Positions 48,474-58,500 of a DNA stretch of 64,000 nt are shown here, in pieces. The DNA is from RGDT01 sp964630925 (GTDB lineage Bacteria > Planctomycetota > Planctomycetia > Gemmatales > Gemmataceae). The DNA lies in assembly GCA_964630925.1 (NCBI GenBank), contig CAZVZK010000029.1:1-64000 (forward strand). Direction: 5' to 3'. The translations under genes were made by a program, and so were the position numbers. Numbering within the stretch: position 1 is the stretch's first letter; the number at the start of each line of letters is the position of its first letter. The notes under the pieces were generated by a model. The model did no database searches, was not told the DNA's origin, and was given only the letters and a program-made list of their open reading frames with translations.

Positions 48474-51359
48474 TCATCGGACCGAGAATGTCCGCACGAT
48501 GCGCGTCGTGTTCCCCTGCCGGTCCTTCACCGACACCGTCAGCGTGCCATGCTTCAGATCCTTCAGCGGGGCCGAGAACTTCCACTCACGCACGCCGTCG
48601 CCCTTGGCCTTGAACTTGCCGGCGAGGTCGTCGCCCGGCTTCGTGCCGTCGAGGGGGAAGTCCGCCGTCACCTTGAACGACGCGTCGTCCAGGCCGCTGC
48701 CGTAATCATGCATGCCGACGAGGATGCGGCCCACCTCGGCGTTCGCGCCGGCTCGCGGGTACGTCAGCGCCAGTGTCGGACGCTGGTCGTCGTGCAGCCA
48801 GCCGCCCTCGGCCTCCTTGTCCACCGGACAGCCCAGGTCGATCCAGCGCACCAGGGTGCGGCGGTCCTCGTCGCTGAGCGGCTTCACCTTGCCCGCCTTC
48901 ACCGCCTCGGGAGGCGGCATGACGCTGCCCTTGAAGTCGCCGTTGGCCAGAATGCGGGCGTGTTCGCGCTCGCGGCCCTTGAGCGGCTCCTTCGGCAGGC
49001 CGTCGAGGCGCTTGCCGAAGACCTTCCAGATCAGCGGGCTGCGGCGCGACTGAAAGCCGACGACGTACTTCGTAACGCCGAGGAAGTGGCCGGCGAGCTT
49101 GTTGTAGGTCGCCGGCAGCTTGCCCGCGTTGCCGAGGTCCCAGCGCGGCCCATCGACGAGGCGCTCGTCGTCCAGCACCAGCCCGCCCGCCGGCTTCTCC
49201 GCCGCCTGCGAGTGGCAGGCGACGCAGGAGCGCTCGAAGATCGGCTTGATGTCGCGGTGATACTCCACGTCGAGGACGCCCTTCACCTGGCGCGTGCCGG
49301 CGGCGGTCAGCACCTTCGCCTCACGCGTCAGGTCGAAGATCGCGTAATCATCCTTCGCGGCGGCGGTCTTCGTGAAGTCGGTGGGCTTCTGGGAGTGGGC
49401 GTGGCATCCGCCGCAATTGTTGCGGATCTCGCCGGGGCGGAGCTGGTGCCACGTCTGCGCCATATTGAGGACCATCCCATCCTTGTCGATGGTCTGGAAC
49501 GTGAACGCCACGTCGGCGGGGATCTTCGCCAGGAACGACGTGTCCGGGTTGCCGTCGGGGTCGAGCGGGGCGTCCTTCTTGCGGACGGGGATCTCGCCGA
49601 GGATGCGCAGGCGCTCCCAGGCGTGGTTGTAGAACTTGCCCGCTGTGGGGAGCGTGGCCGGCTCCATCGCCAGGATGCGGACGGCGTGGATGTCGGCGTT
49701 GTCGTAGAGGCCGGCGTCGGCCCCCTGGCCGCCCCAGTTGTACGGGCTGCTCATGCTGTGCGACCACGCGGCGTAGGGGTCGCCGACGGCCGTCACCTTG
49801 CCCTCGGGCACCCGGCCCCGCGGGAAGGTCTCGCGCTTGTAGAGGCTGCTCGAGCCGACGAGGCCGAAGGGGGTGCCCTCGGGGAGGTGTTTGGAGAGCT
49901 TGCCGTCGTTGGCGACGCGCGTAAGGGCCTTCGGCTCGGCGATGCCGTAGATGTGCTTGTAGGGCACGAGGGGGCGTGGCCACTGCTCGTTGTACTTCGG
50001 GTCGTTCTTGATGAGGAGCATGCGGCCCGGCTCGTCCACCGTCGCGCCCTTCTTGATGAGGTAGAGGCCGGCGTCGAGGGGGTCGTCGTACTTGACGCTG
50101 CCGCGGTTGGCGGACGGCATGGAGCCGGGCGACCACACGGTGAGGAGGTGGTTGTCGGGGGCGCCGCAGGGGTGCGTCACCTTGCCGACGCGCGGCGACT
50201 TGGGGTCCTTCATGTCGGACGGCGGCGCAGGGAAGTCGCTGCCGTGGGTGAAGCGTGTCAGCACTTCGAGGCCGTACGGCTGGAACGGCATGCGGAGGGA
50301 GCCGCGGCCACGCATGTAGAGCCTGGGCACCTCCCAGCCGTGCTCCTTGGTGACGACGGATGGGTTGTAGGCGGGGCCGAACTGGGGGACGCCGTCGGGG
50401 GCGCGGGGCGGGAGCTTGACGTAGGTGCCGAAGCCCTGGGTGTTCTGGTTGTAGTACAGCTCGACGACGAGGGTGCCGTCGGAGAGCTGGGTCTGGAAGT
50501 GGAAGCCGTCGTCGGCCCCGCCGGAGCCGTAGAGGGCGCTGATGACGGGCTCCCAGTTGGCGCCGTCGGGGTGCATGGCCCAGATGCCCCAGGCGATGCT
50601 GCCGTGGACGCCCTGGGACTCGAGGGTGCTGAAGATGATGCGGCCGTCCTTGAGGACGACGGGGTGCAGGGCACTGCCGACGTTGATGTGGCCGATCTTC
50701 TCGACGTTGGCGCCGTCGTCGTCCATGACGTGGATCTGGTGGGCGACACGCGGGTAGCCGCGGGGCACCTTGACCTGGTCACGGGTGCTGGTGAAGGCGA
50801 CGCGGCCTCCGGGCAGTGGGCAGGGGCCGAGGTTGAAGACGCCACGGCCGACGGGCGGCTTCGCGGCGGGCTTCTCCTTGGAGAGGGAGAGGCAGCCGGC
50901 GTTGGGGGTGGATTCCTGGTGGGTGAGGCGGACGACCTTCTTCGTCTTGACGTGGACCTTATGGATGTCGGAGCCGCGGCCCAACTTGCCGAGGTAGAAG
51001 TGGGCGTAGTAGACCCACTCGGCGTCGAAGGAGACGTAGGGGTCGGCGACGGAGCCGTCGCCGCCGGGGACGAGGACCTCCTCCTTGCCGTCGGGGTGGA
51101 GGAGCATGAGGTCGTAACCGGGGTCGATGTTGGTGGGGTGGGCGATCTCGGGCCAGGCGGAGGGCTTCTTCTTGCCGTCGGGGCGTTCGATGTAGCGCGG
51201 GGCGCGGACGTAGACGATGGGGTAGTCGATCTTGACGGAGGGGTCGGAGGCGAGGGGCCTGGGGGTGATGTCGAGTTTGGCCGGGGGCAGGGCGGGGTCG
51301 GCGGAGACGGCGGCGAGGCCGGCGGCGCAGAGCGCGAGGGCGAGGAGACGGAGCGGCAT
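48474..51359 (-). CDS. Exported beta-propeller dihaem protein (HzsA-like)
   Basis: The 961-residue protein has a signal peptide (LLALALCAAGLAAVSA), a long TolB/WD-like beta-propeller region (YDLMLLHPDGKEEVLVPGGD, GRIIFSTLESQG, IWAMHPDGAN), then two CxxCH haem sites at about residues 649 (NCGGCHAHS) and 711 (SCVACHSQA) and a planctomycete cytochrome-type MPPP segment with WIDLGCPVD. A C-terminal Ig-like domain ends the protein. The order resembles the hydrazine synthase alpha subunit-related proteins found throughout planctomycetes, most of which are not anammox enzymes. It heads the unit ending with the nucleoside-hydrolase-like gene. Confidence 0.82.
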   Translation of the reverse strand: MPLRLLALALCAAGLAAVSADPALPPAKLDITPRPLASDPSVKIDYPIVYVRAPRYIERPDGKKKPSAWPEIAHPTNIDPGYDLMLLHPDGKEEVLVPGGDGSVADPYVSFDAEWVYYAHFYLGKLGRGSDIHKVHVKTKKVVRLTHQESTPNAGCLSLSKEKPAAKPPVGRGVFNLGPCPLPGGRVAFTSTRDQVKVPRGYPRVAHQIHVMDDDGANVEKIGHINVGSALHPVVLKDGRIIFSTLESQGVHGSIAWGIWAMHPDGANWEPVISALYGSGGADDGFHFQTQLSDGTLVVELYYNQNTQGFGTYVKLPPRAPDGVPQFGPAYNPSVVTKEHGWEVPRLYMRGRGSLRMPFQPYGLEVLTRFTHGSDFPAPPSDMKDPKSPRVGKVTHPCGAPDNHLLTVWSPGSMPSANRGSVKYDDPLDAGLYLIKKGATVDEPGRMLLIKNDPKYNEQWPRPLVPYKHIYGIAEPKALTRVANDGKLSKHLPEGTPFGLVGSSSLYKRETFPRGRVPEGKVTAVGDPYAAWSHSMSSPYNWGGQGADAGLYDNADIHAVRILAMEPATLPTAGKFYNHAWERLRILGEIPVRKKDAPLDPDGNPDTSFLAKIPADVAFTFQTIDKDGMVLNMAQTWHQLRPGEIRNNCGGCHAHSQKPTDFTKTAAAKDDYAIFDLTREAKVLTAAGTRQVKGVLDVEYHRDIKPIFERSCVACHSQAAEKPAGGLVLDDERLVDGPRWDLGNAGKLPATYNKLAGHFLGVTKYVVGFQSRRSPLIWKVFGKRLDGLPKEPLKGREREHARILANGDFKGSVMPPPEAVKAGKVKPLSDEDRRTLVRWIDLGCPVDKEAEGGWLHDDQRPTLALTYPRAGANAEVGRILVGMHDYGSGLDDASFKVTADFPLDGTKPGDDLAGKFKAKGDGVREWKFSAPLKDLKHGTLTVSVKDRQGNTTRIVRTFSVR

Positions 51360-52369
51360 GATGGCCCCCTGGAAGGTGGGCGAGTGGGGAGGCGGGTGAG
51401 TGGGGATTAGAGTATGCGGCGGGCGGCGGGCGAGGGAGGGGCGATGGGCGACAAGCCTGGCACCGGAAGTCACCTGTCCACTTGTCTCAAAGTGGGCAGG
51501 CGGCCATGTGTCCGCAACATCATGACAGTCAGGCGGTTGCACCGGCGAATCCGAGTCACATGGCCACATGCCCACTTTCTCACCACTGGCGGGGATCCCT
51601 GCCCGTGAGCGTCCATGGCCGTCCCCTGCCCCGCGTCGGACAGGCATGTTCAAACGAGTGCGGGGTGGGGCGTTGTCTGCCGCATCTGCTTCCGCCTGGG
51701 GGCAGAGATGTTGGGACAGGGTGGCCACGTTCCCACGAAGGCGCGTCGGGCTTCGGGCTGACGCCCTCAACCCGATCTATAAGCGTCAGCCGGCGTCATC
51801 CGCCGCCGATGGCGGAACGTCGTGGAATCGGGGCGACAGCGCCCATCGTCGCTGGAAGTCGCCATCGAGCTTCCGCGCCTCCGTGGTACGCTCCGACGTG
51901 CCCGAGAGTGCATCCAGGACACACAAAGGCAAGCGCGACGGAGGCGGGCATCATGTCCGCGCGGCGTGCGGCGATGGCGGACGATGGGCGACGGCCTCCG
52001 TCAACAAACGGAGGAATCGGAGGATGCGGGGCGTGGATGGGCGGTGGACGGCACGCGGGCGGCGGCTGTGGCATACGACCAACGGCGATCGTCCGCATTG
52101 GCGATCATCCGGCGGCGCGGGGCGGATTCGCGGAGGAGGGGCTGGCGTAGCCGACGGCCGGAGCACGCAGGATGCGTTCTCTACGTGAAGATTGCGACGG
52201 CACGCACGGATGCGGATGGGGCGTCGAGGGCGGGCACCGGCGGCCATGTATCGGTGATTGTCGGCATTGGCGGGAGGGAGGCGGGTGAGGTCGTATTCTC
52301 ACCTCATGGACGCGGCGCGGCGCAAGCCTCGCCGCCCGGTGCGTCCGAGGGTATCGGAGGGATGCATCC
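51360..52369. other. One-kilobase gap with inverted repeats and leader-like repeat
   Basis: No gene is supported. An inverted repeat of 22 bases with two mismatches (51489-51510 with 51557-51578, AAAGTGGGCA-G-GGCCATGTG) is related by the word AGTCACCTG to the hairpin at 36.8 kb. The stretch 51840-51918 repeats a sequence near 45.0 kb. Just before the next gene, GGAGGGATGCATCCATGA resembles GGAGGTGCATCCATGA at 45.05 kb. The rest is GC-rich without further structure. Confidence 0.5.
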
Positions 52370-55003
52370 ATGATGTCCGTCATCATCGCCGCGCTGGCCC
52401 TCGCCGCCGCCCCGCCGGGCGTGTCGCCGGAGGTCGTCCGCGATCTGCACCGCCACTACGCCGCCCCCGGCCCCTTCACCATGCCGCCACGCATCGCCGA
52501 GGCGGCGGAGCGACTCCGCGATGACGACCCCGCCACGCGCCGCCGCGCGTCGGCGTATCTGCTCGCCGTCGTCCGGCAGGCGCTGGCCGACGAGCGATCC
52601 GGGACGAGATGGCCTCTGGGCAGCGCGGAGGAGAATGAAGCACGCCTACCTCGGCCCGCGCTCGTCCGCGCCGCCGTCGCGCAGCACGCGGCCGGTGCCG
52701 GCCTCATGCCAGAGACGCTGCCCCTCATCCATCTGCTGCTCGACGGGGAGCCGCACTCGCGCGTCCTCGAAGAGCTCGTGCCGCTGTGGCAGGCGGACAA
52801 CGACCTGCGCCGACCACTGGCCCTGCGTGTCGCCGGGGCCGGTCACCGCGACAGCCGTCATCTCATCGAGGCGTTGAAGCAACTGACGCAGGAGCGGGCG
52901 GCCCTGCCCGACGCAGTTCTCGCCCCCCTGGCCCTGCACCACCGGGCCGACGTGCGCGAGGCGGCCCGCACGCTGGGCAAGGCGCTGGGGCGGCCCGCGT
53001 TGCCGGCGTTCGACCCCCTCCGCGCCTTCGCCGCCCCCGCCATCCAGGCGCTGTTGAAGCGCGTCGGCGAGGAGCTGCCCGACCTGCCGCCGCCCGGCGC
53101 CAAGCTCGCGGTGTTGACGCTCTCCATGCCCAGGGCCGGTGGGGAGCAGGCCGTGGAGGCGGCACGCGGGTGGGTCGTGTCGCGCGAGGAGGGGCGGCTG
53201 GTGATGCTGGCCGGCGTCCAGCGCGTCGTCAACCGCGACTGGCTTGAATTCCCCGCGATCGGCAGGCCGGCCCCCGTCCTCCTCGACCTCACCCCCGGCG
53301 ACGAGGTGCGTCGGCTAGAGCGCGAGGCCGCACGCGAGAATCAGCCCGAGGCGTCGCCGACCTACCGGCTGATGCTGGCGTGGTGGTTGGGGCGGACCGG
53401 GCAGCCGGCCCTCGCCGCCCGGCTGCTGTTCCCGCTGCTGGCCCGCCACCCGCAGGACGGGGACGTGCTGACCGCCCTGCGGCACGACGTGGCGGTGGAG
53501 CTGGGCCAGCGCATGTTCGAGGCGTATGCCAACGCCCGCGATTACCCCGAGGCCCTGCGCCTCGCCCGCCGGATCGCCCACTACCCTGGTAGCCCGTTCT
53601 CCGAGGAGGCGGCTTGCCTCGCCGCCGAGCTGCCGCGCCGCGCCGAGGACTTCAAGTCCCTGCGTCTGCCGACGCCCGCCGCGTGGAAGGCGCTCCGCAA
53701 CGGCCTGACGCGCGAGGAGCAGATCGACTTCCTGTGTCGGCGGCTGCGTCTGCTCGACCCCGGCCCGATGCAGGACTGGGCGGGCAGCCCCCAATACGCC
53801 GACCCGGCGAAACGACACCCGCCGTACGTGCGCGGCTCGGGGTGGTATCACGGATCGTTCTTCGGCCTCGCCGCCACGCCGGCCGAGAAGGGGCGCACGC
53901 CGGTCATCAACCCCTACCGCGAGCTGCTGGAGGGCGTGAAGGTGACGCTGGCGGACGTGCCGCACCTGGCCCGGCACATGCGCGAGGAGTGGACGCTGGT
54001 GAGCATCGGACGCCAGCCCGTCGGCAAGATCGGGCAGGCACTCCCTTCCCTTGAGCTGACGACACGCTCGGCGCTGGCCGCCCTCATCAACGGCCTCGCG
54101 CGGAACGAGGTCTGTGTCCTCGGCGGGGAGCTGTCGTTCACGCACTGGGGCCGGCTGCGGCACGGGCGGCTGCCCGAGGCCGAGGTGCTGCGGCGCATCG
54201 AGGCGGCCGTCGTCTGGGCGGCGAAGCACGCCGGCATGAGTGCGCGGCAACTGGACTGGCACTGGCTGGAGAAAGACCTCGCTGCCGGCAAGGGCTGGCA
54301 CGACATCCACGAGCGCTTCGACCGGGTGAGCGACGAGCCAAGCGCCCGCACGCTGCTGCACGCGCTGCTGCTCGACGGGCGGACGAGGGCCGACGAACGC
54401 GCCCACGTCCTGCGCCGCCTCGCCGACCTGGCCCCGCGCCACGCCCGGCGGATCGCCCCGCACCTCCTCTCGTCGCCGTCCGTGGCCATGCGTGTCGAGG
54501 CGGCGCTCTTGTGCCTGCCGACGGCGCACGCCGACGCCGCCCGCCGCGTGCTGGGCCAGTACCTGCATGACGCGGGGCGGGGCGAGGCGGGCACGGCGGG
54601 GTGGGTGTCGGGCTCCTGGGTGCGTCAGGCGGTGGGCGACCTCGCCAACGACGGGACGCCGGAGTCGGTGCGGGCGGCGCTGCGCGTGTTCGAGGGGGTG
54701 GCGCTGCGGAAGACGAACAACATCGGTGATCGCGGCGAGGCGATGCGTCTGCTGGCGCTGGCCGGGGCGAAGGAGCCGTACACGTTCTACCTCAAGCTGC
54801 TGGATGAGACGAAGAAGGCGGACGAGCGGGTGCAGATCACGGAAGAGGTGGCGTGGGCGTTCGGCAAGGACGACCCCGAGGTGCAGGCGATCATGAAGAA
54901 ACACCGCACGCCGGCGGCACGGGCGGGGCACGTCGAGAAGTGGCTGCGTGGGCGGGCGGGCGAGCCGGCTGGCGTCTTGCCGGGGGTGTCGCATCGCCGA
55001 TAA
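52370..55003 (+). CDS. Large helical-repeat (HEAT-like) hypothetical protein
   Basis: The 877-residue protein has a possible short signal (MMSVIIAALALAAAPPG) and is almost entirely helical, with HEAT/TPR-like units (AIQALLKRVGEELPD, YPEALRLARRIAHYPG, PSVAMRVEAALLCLP, ESVRAALRVFEGVALR). No enzyme motif is seen. It lies alone between the gap and the GYF_2 gene, 36 bases upstream of the latter. GGAGG lies nine bases before ATG 52370. A scaffold or sensor role is only a guess. Confidence 0.75.
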   Translation: MMSVIIAALALAAAPPGVSPEVVRDLHRHYAAPGPFTMPPRIAEAAERLRDDDPATRRRASAYLLAVVRQALADERSGTRWPLGSAEENEARLPRPALVRAAVAQHAAGAGLMPETLPLIHLLLDGEPHSRVLEELVPLWQADNDLRRPLALRVAGAGHRDSRHLIEALKQLTQERAALPDAVLAPLALHHRADVREAARTLGKALGRPALPAFDPLRAFAAPAIQALLKRVGEELPDLPPPGAKLAVLTLSMPRAGGEQAVEAARGWVVSREEGRLVMLAGVQRVVNRDWLEFPAIGRPAPVLLDLTPGDEVRRLEREAARENQPEASPTYRLMLAWWLGRTGQPALAARLLFPLLARHPQDGDVLTALRHDVAVELGQRMFEAYANARDYPEALRLARRIAHYPGSPFSEEAACLAAELPRRAEDFKSLRLPTPAAWKALRNGLTREEQIDFLCRRLRLLDPGPMQDWAGSPQYADPAKRHPPYVRGSGWYHGSFFGLAATPAEKGRTPVINPYRELLEGVKVTLADVPHLARHMREEWTLVSIGRQPVGKIGQALPSLELTTRSALAALINGLARNEVCVLGGELSFTHWGRLRHGRLPEAEVLRRIEAAVVWAAKHAGMSARQLDWHWLEKDLAAGKGWHDIHERFDRVSDEPSARTLLHALLLDGRTRADERAHVLRRLADLAPRHARRIAPHLLSSPSVAMRVEAALLCLPTAHADAARRVLGQYLHDAGRGEAGTAGWVSGSWVRQAVGDLANDGTPESVRAALRVFEGVALRKTNNIGDRGEAMRLLALAGAKEPYTFYLKLLDETKKADERVQITEEVAWAFGKDDPEVQAIMKKHRTPAARAGHVEKWLRGRAGEPAGVLPGVSHRR

Positions 55004-55039
55004 TGGCACCATCCCGACAGACCCGATGGGTGGACGCCG

Positions 55040-55555
55040 ATGCGCCAACTCTACCTCTCGCGCCAGGGCAAGAGCTACGGCCCGTACACCGAGGACCAGA
55101 TGCGCAAGATGGCCGGCGACGGCCAGCTCGTGCCGCACGACCTCGTCGCCCTCGCCGGCGACTCGCGGTGGCAGAAGGCCGCCGACGTGCCCGGCCTGTT
55201 CGCCGCCCGGCCCGCCCCGAAGATCCCGCCCATCCCGCCCGTCCCGACACGGCCGGCGGCGACGTACCGGATCGCCTGCTTCGGCTGCTTCGGCGAGGTC
55301 ACCGTCACCGTCCCCGCCGGCGCGCACGCCGCCCCGTGCCCGAAGTGCGGCACCGCGCTCCAGGTGGCCGAGGCCCCGCGGCAGGAGGGCGACTCCAACG
55401 GGTCGGCCTTCGCCGGCGTCGGAGGCGACATCAACGAGCGGATCGAGCGCACCCTGGCGGGCGACCGCCTCCAGGGCGCCAACGCCGAGAGCGCCCTCGA
55501 CGCCGCCCTCCTCGCCGCCCGCATCGCGGCGGCGGTCCTCAACGCCGGCTCGTGA
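55040..55555 (+). CDS. GYF_2 domain and zinc-ribbon protein
   Basis: The 171-residue protein opens with a GYF_2 domain (YLSRQGKSYGPYTEDQMRKM, ADGQLVPHDLVA-like, W-KAADVPGLF), a peptide-binding module often attached to planctomycete membrane or signalling proteins, then a proline linker and a zinc-ribbon (CFGCFGEVTVTV, CPKCGTALQV; Cys at about 77, 80, 101 and 104). The C-terminus is helical. Its stop is one base from the end of the convergent kinase gene. Role unknown. Confidence 0.8.
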   Translation: MRQLYLSRQGKSYGPYTEDQMRKMAGDGQLVPHDLVALAGDSRWQKAADVPGLFAARPAPKIPPIPPVPTRPAATYRIACFGCFGEVTVTVPAGAHAAPCPKCGTALQVAEAPRQEGDSNGSAFAGVGGDINERIERTLAGDRLQGANAESALDAALLAARIAAAVLNAGS

Positions 55556-55556
55556 C

Positions 55557-58500
55557 TCACTTCTTCCGCAGCAGCACCGCCTTGGCCTCGGCCTCGGCGA
55601 GGGACGCGCGGAGACGGTCCTTCCACGAGTCCTCGGCCCGCTCCTCCTTCGTCGCCTCCAGATGCTTCAGCCGCGTCCGCGCCTCGAGCAGCACGTTGCC
55701 CGCCTGGCGCGTCTGCCCCAGCCGGTAGAGCGTCATCGCCATGAAGCACCCGCGCAGCGCCTGGCACTCGTCGTTCAGCAGGGGCCTGCCGAGCTGCTGG
55801 CAGCGCGTCAGCCAGACGAGCGCCTCCTTGTGGTCGCCCCTGCGGTACTCGGCCATGCCTTGCGCCAGCTCGGCGTAGGGCCGCGCCCACGGCTGAGAAT
55901 TCCTGCCCATCGCCGTCTTCAGCAGTCGCAGGATCCGGTCCATGCCGTCGCCGTCGGCGAGCAGGCACGCCTTGGCGACGCGCTCGGCGTCCAGCGGGTC
56001 CTCCGTGTTGCCGTAGGTGTCCAGCAGCCGGCGGCGCAGGGCGGCGTACTCCGGGCCGCCCCCCGCCTTGACCAGAACGGCGGCGTAGGTGGTCAGGAGG
56101 TCCACCTCGGCGGGCAACGTCTTCGCCGCGGCGCCCAGGTCTGCCGCCGCCCTCCCCCACTCGCCGAAGCGGGCGTGCAGCTCGCCGCGCAGGCGGACCA
56201 GGACGGCGTCGTCGGCGTCGTGGAGGAGGGCCAGGGCCGCCCGCCCGTCCGAGGTCTTGGGCAGCGGGGCCTCCGTCGGGGCCGCGCTGCCGCATACCAC
56301 GCGGAAGCCGAGCGAGAACGACAGGTCCATCCTGCCCTCCTCGCGCGTCCAGGCGAGGCACTCCTTGCTGCCCGAGTCGTAGCCCCCGCCGCGGATCACG
56401 TGCGTGGCCGGCCTGCCCGTGGCCCTCGGGTCGAGGATGGCCCCGCCGGGGATCGGGGCGAACTCGTCGTTGGTCGCCTCCCACATGTTGCCCACCACGT
56501 CGAAGAGGCCCCAGCGGTTGGGCAGTTTCGCGCCGCACGGCGCGGGGGCCTGCTGGGCCACCTGCCCGTACAGCGGCAGCCACCGCGCGTCGGGGCCGAA
56601 GAAGAAGCGGCCCGACGCCCCGGCCCGTTGGGCGTGGTCCCACTCGACCTCCGTCGGCAGGCGGTAGCCGTCGGCGGTGAGGTCGCAGGCCCAGCCGCCG
56701 GGCCGGGCCGCGTCGTGGCGGTAACAGGGCCGGCGCCTCTCGCGCTTGCTGAGCCAGTTGCAGAACAGGGCGACGTGATTCAGCCGGATGTTGTGCAGCG
56801 GGTACCCAGGCCCCTTGTCGAATTCGGGGATCGGCCTCCAGTCGTCGGGCCGCTCGGCGGAGCCGTCATCGAGGAATTGGCGGAACTGCCCGAGCGTGAC
56901 CTCGCGGCCGCCGATGAAGTACGGCCTCGTCAGCAGCGCCGCCGACACGGCGTTGCGCCGCAGCACGCCCGCCGGGATGCCCATCATGGTCATGCCGGCG
57001 CTGTTGACGAACCAGCGCCGCCCCTCCGCCGGCTTGATCGCCGGCGGATCGACGCCCCAGCGGCGGAGGGACCACTCGGCGGCGGCGTGGGTGCCCGGAT
57101 CGGGCGCGTCCTGGTACCGCCGCGCCAACGCGGCGGCGATCGAGCGGCGGACCTCGGGGTCGAGCCGCGCCGGGTCCACGCGGCCGGCGGCGGCGCACAC
57201 GGCCGAGCGGAAGTCGTCGTCGTCCGCGCCGTCGATGATGGCCGGCAGCCGCGCCAGCGTCCCGTGCCAGGACGCGACCTCCTCCAGGAAGGCGCTGCGT
57301 GCCGCGACGAAGGTGCCCCCGAACATCTCGCGGGCCGTGCGCGTGTCGCCCAGGTCCAGCGACAGGATGACGTGGCGCATGCGGACGTTGAGGTCGGTGT
57401 CGGTCCGTGCGCGGCGGTGCAGCTCGTCGGCGAGGCCCGGCGCCGAGGACGCCAGGAACGCCCGCGCGAAGTTGCCGGACTCGGCGGCCGGCGCCGTGGG
57501 GATGGCCGACACGAGGTAATCGGTCTGGTCCTCGCCGAGCAGCGTGAGCGCGACGGCGGCGCGGAGGCGTGTGGCCGGGTCGGCGAGCTGCTCGCGGATT
57601 AGCGGGAGGACCTGATCGGGCGCGGGGGCGAGCGCCTCCACCAGGAACGGCACGCTCTCGGGAGCGGCGGCGTGGAGCGACTGGACGAGGGCCAGCCGGC
57701 GTTGCTCGTCGGCCCGCCGCGTCAGCTCCTGCTCGCGTGCCAGACGCAGCGCCGCCGCCGTCGGGATGCCGATGACGGCCAGCACCAGCAGGAGGCTGAC
57801 GGCGACGAGGCCGGCCTGGGCCGGGCTGCGCCGCGCCCACTTCCATGCTCGCTCGGCCACGCCCGCCGGGCGTGCGGAGACGGGCTTGCCGGCCAGCCAG
57901 CGTTCGAGGTCGTCGGCGAGGGCGGCGGCGCTGGGGTAGCGGCCCTCCGGCTCCTTGCGCAGGCACTTCAGGCAGACGGTGACGAGGTCCGCGTCGAGGC
58001 CGGGCCGCAGACTCGCGGGCGGGGGCGGCTCGTCGGCCAGCACCTGGCGGACCGTCTCCAAAGGCGTCGCCCCACGGAAGGGCGGCTTGCCCGTGAGCGC
58101 CTCGTACAGCACCGCCCCGAGGGAGTACACGTCGGCCGCCGGGCCGAGCGCCTGCCGCTCGCCGCGCGCCTGCTCGGGCGACATGTAGCTTGGGGTGCCG
58201 AGCACCTGGCCCGGGAGGGAGACCTCGCCGCCGCCCGGCGCGCACGCGAGGCCGAAGTCGGTGATCTTGGGGACGGCCCCGTCGGGGGCCGGGGACATGA
58301 GGACGTTGGCCGGCTTCACGTCGCGGTGGATGACGCCCTGGAGGTGGGCGTGGTGGACGCCACGGGCGAGCTGCGCGACGAGGGCGGCGGCCTCGCGCTG
58401 CGGGAGGCCGCCCCCGGCGAGACGCTGGGCGAGGGTGCCGCCCTCGACGTATTCCAGGGCGAGGAAGGGCCGGCCGCCCTGCTCGCCCGACCCGAACACC

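Noticed and set aside
48432..51410. A 992-codon plus-strand open frame
   Set aside because: It is the antisense of the HzsA-like gene, made of Val/Gly/Glu/Asp strings typical of such shadows.
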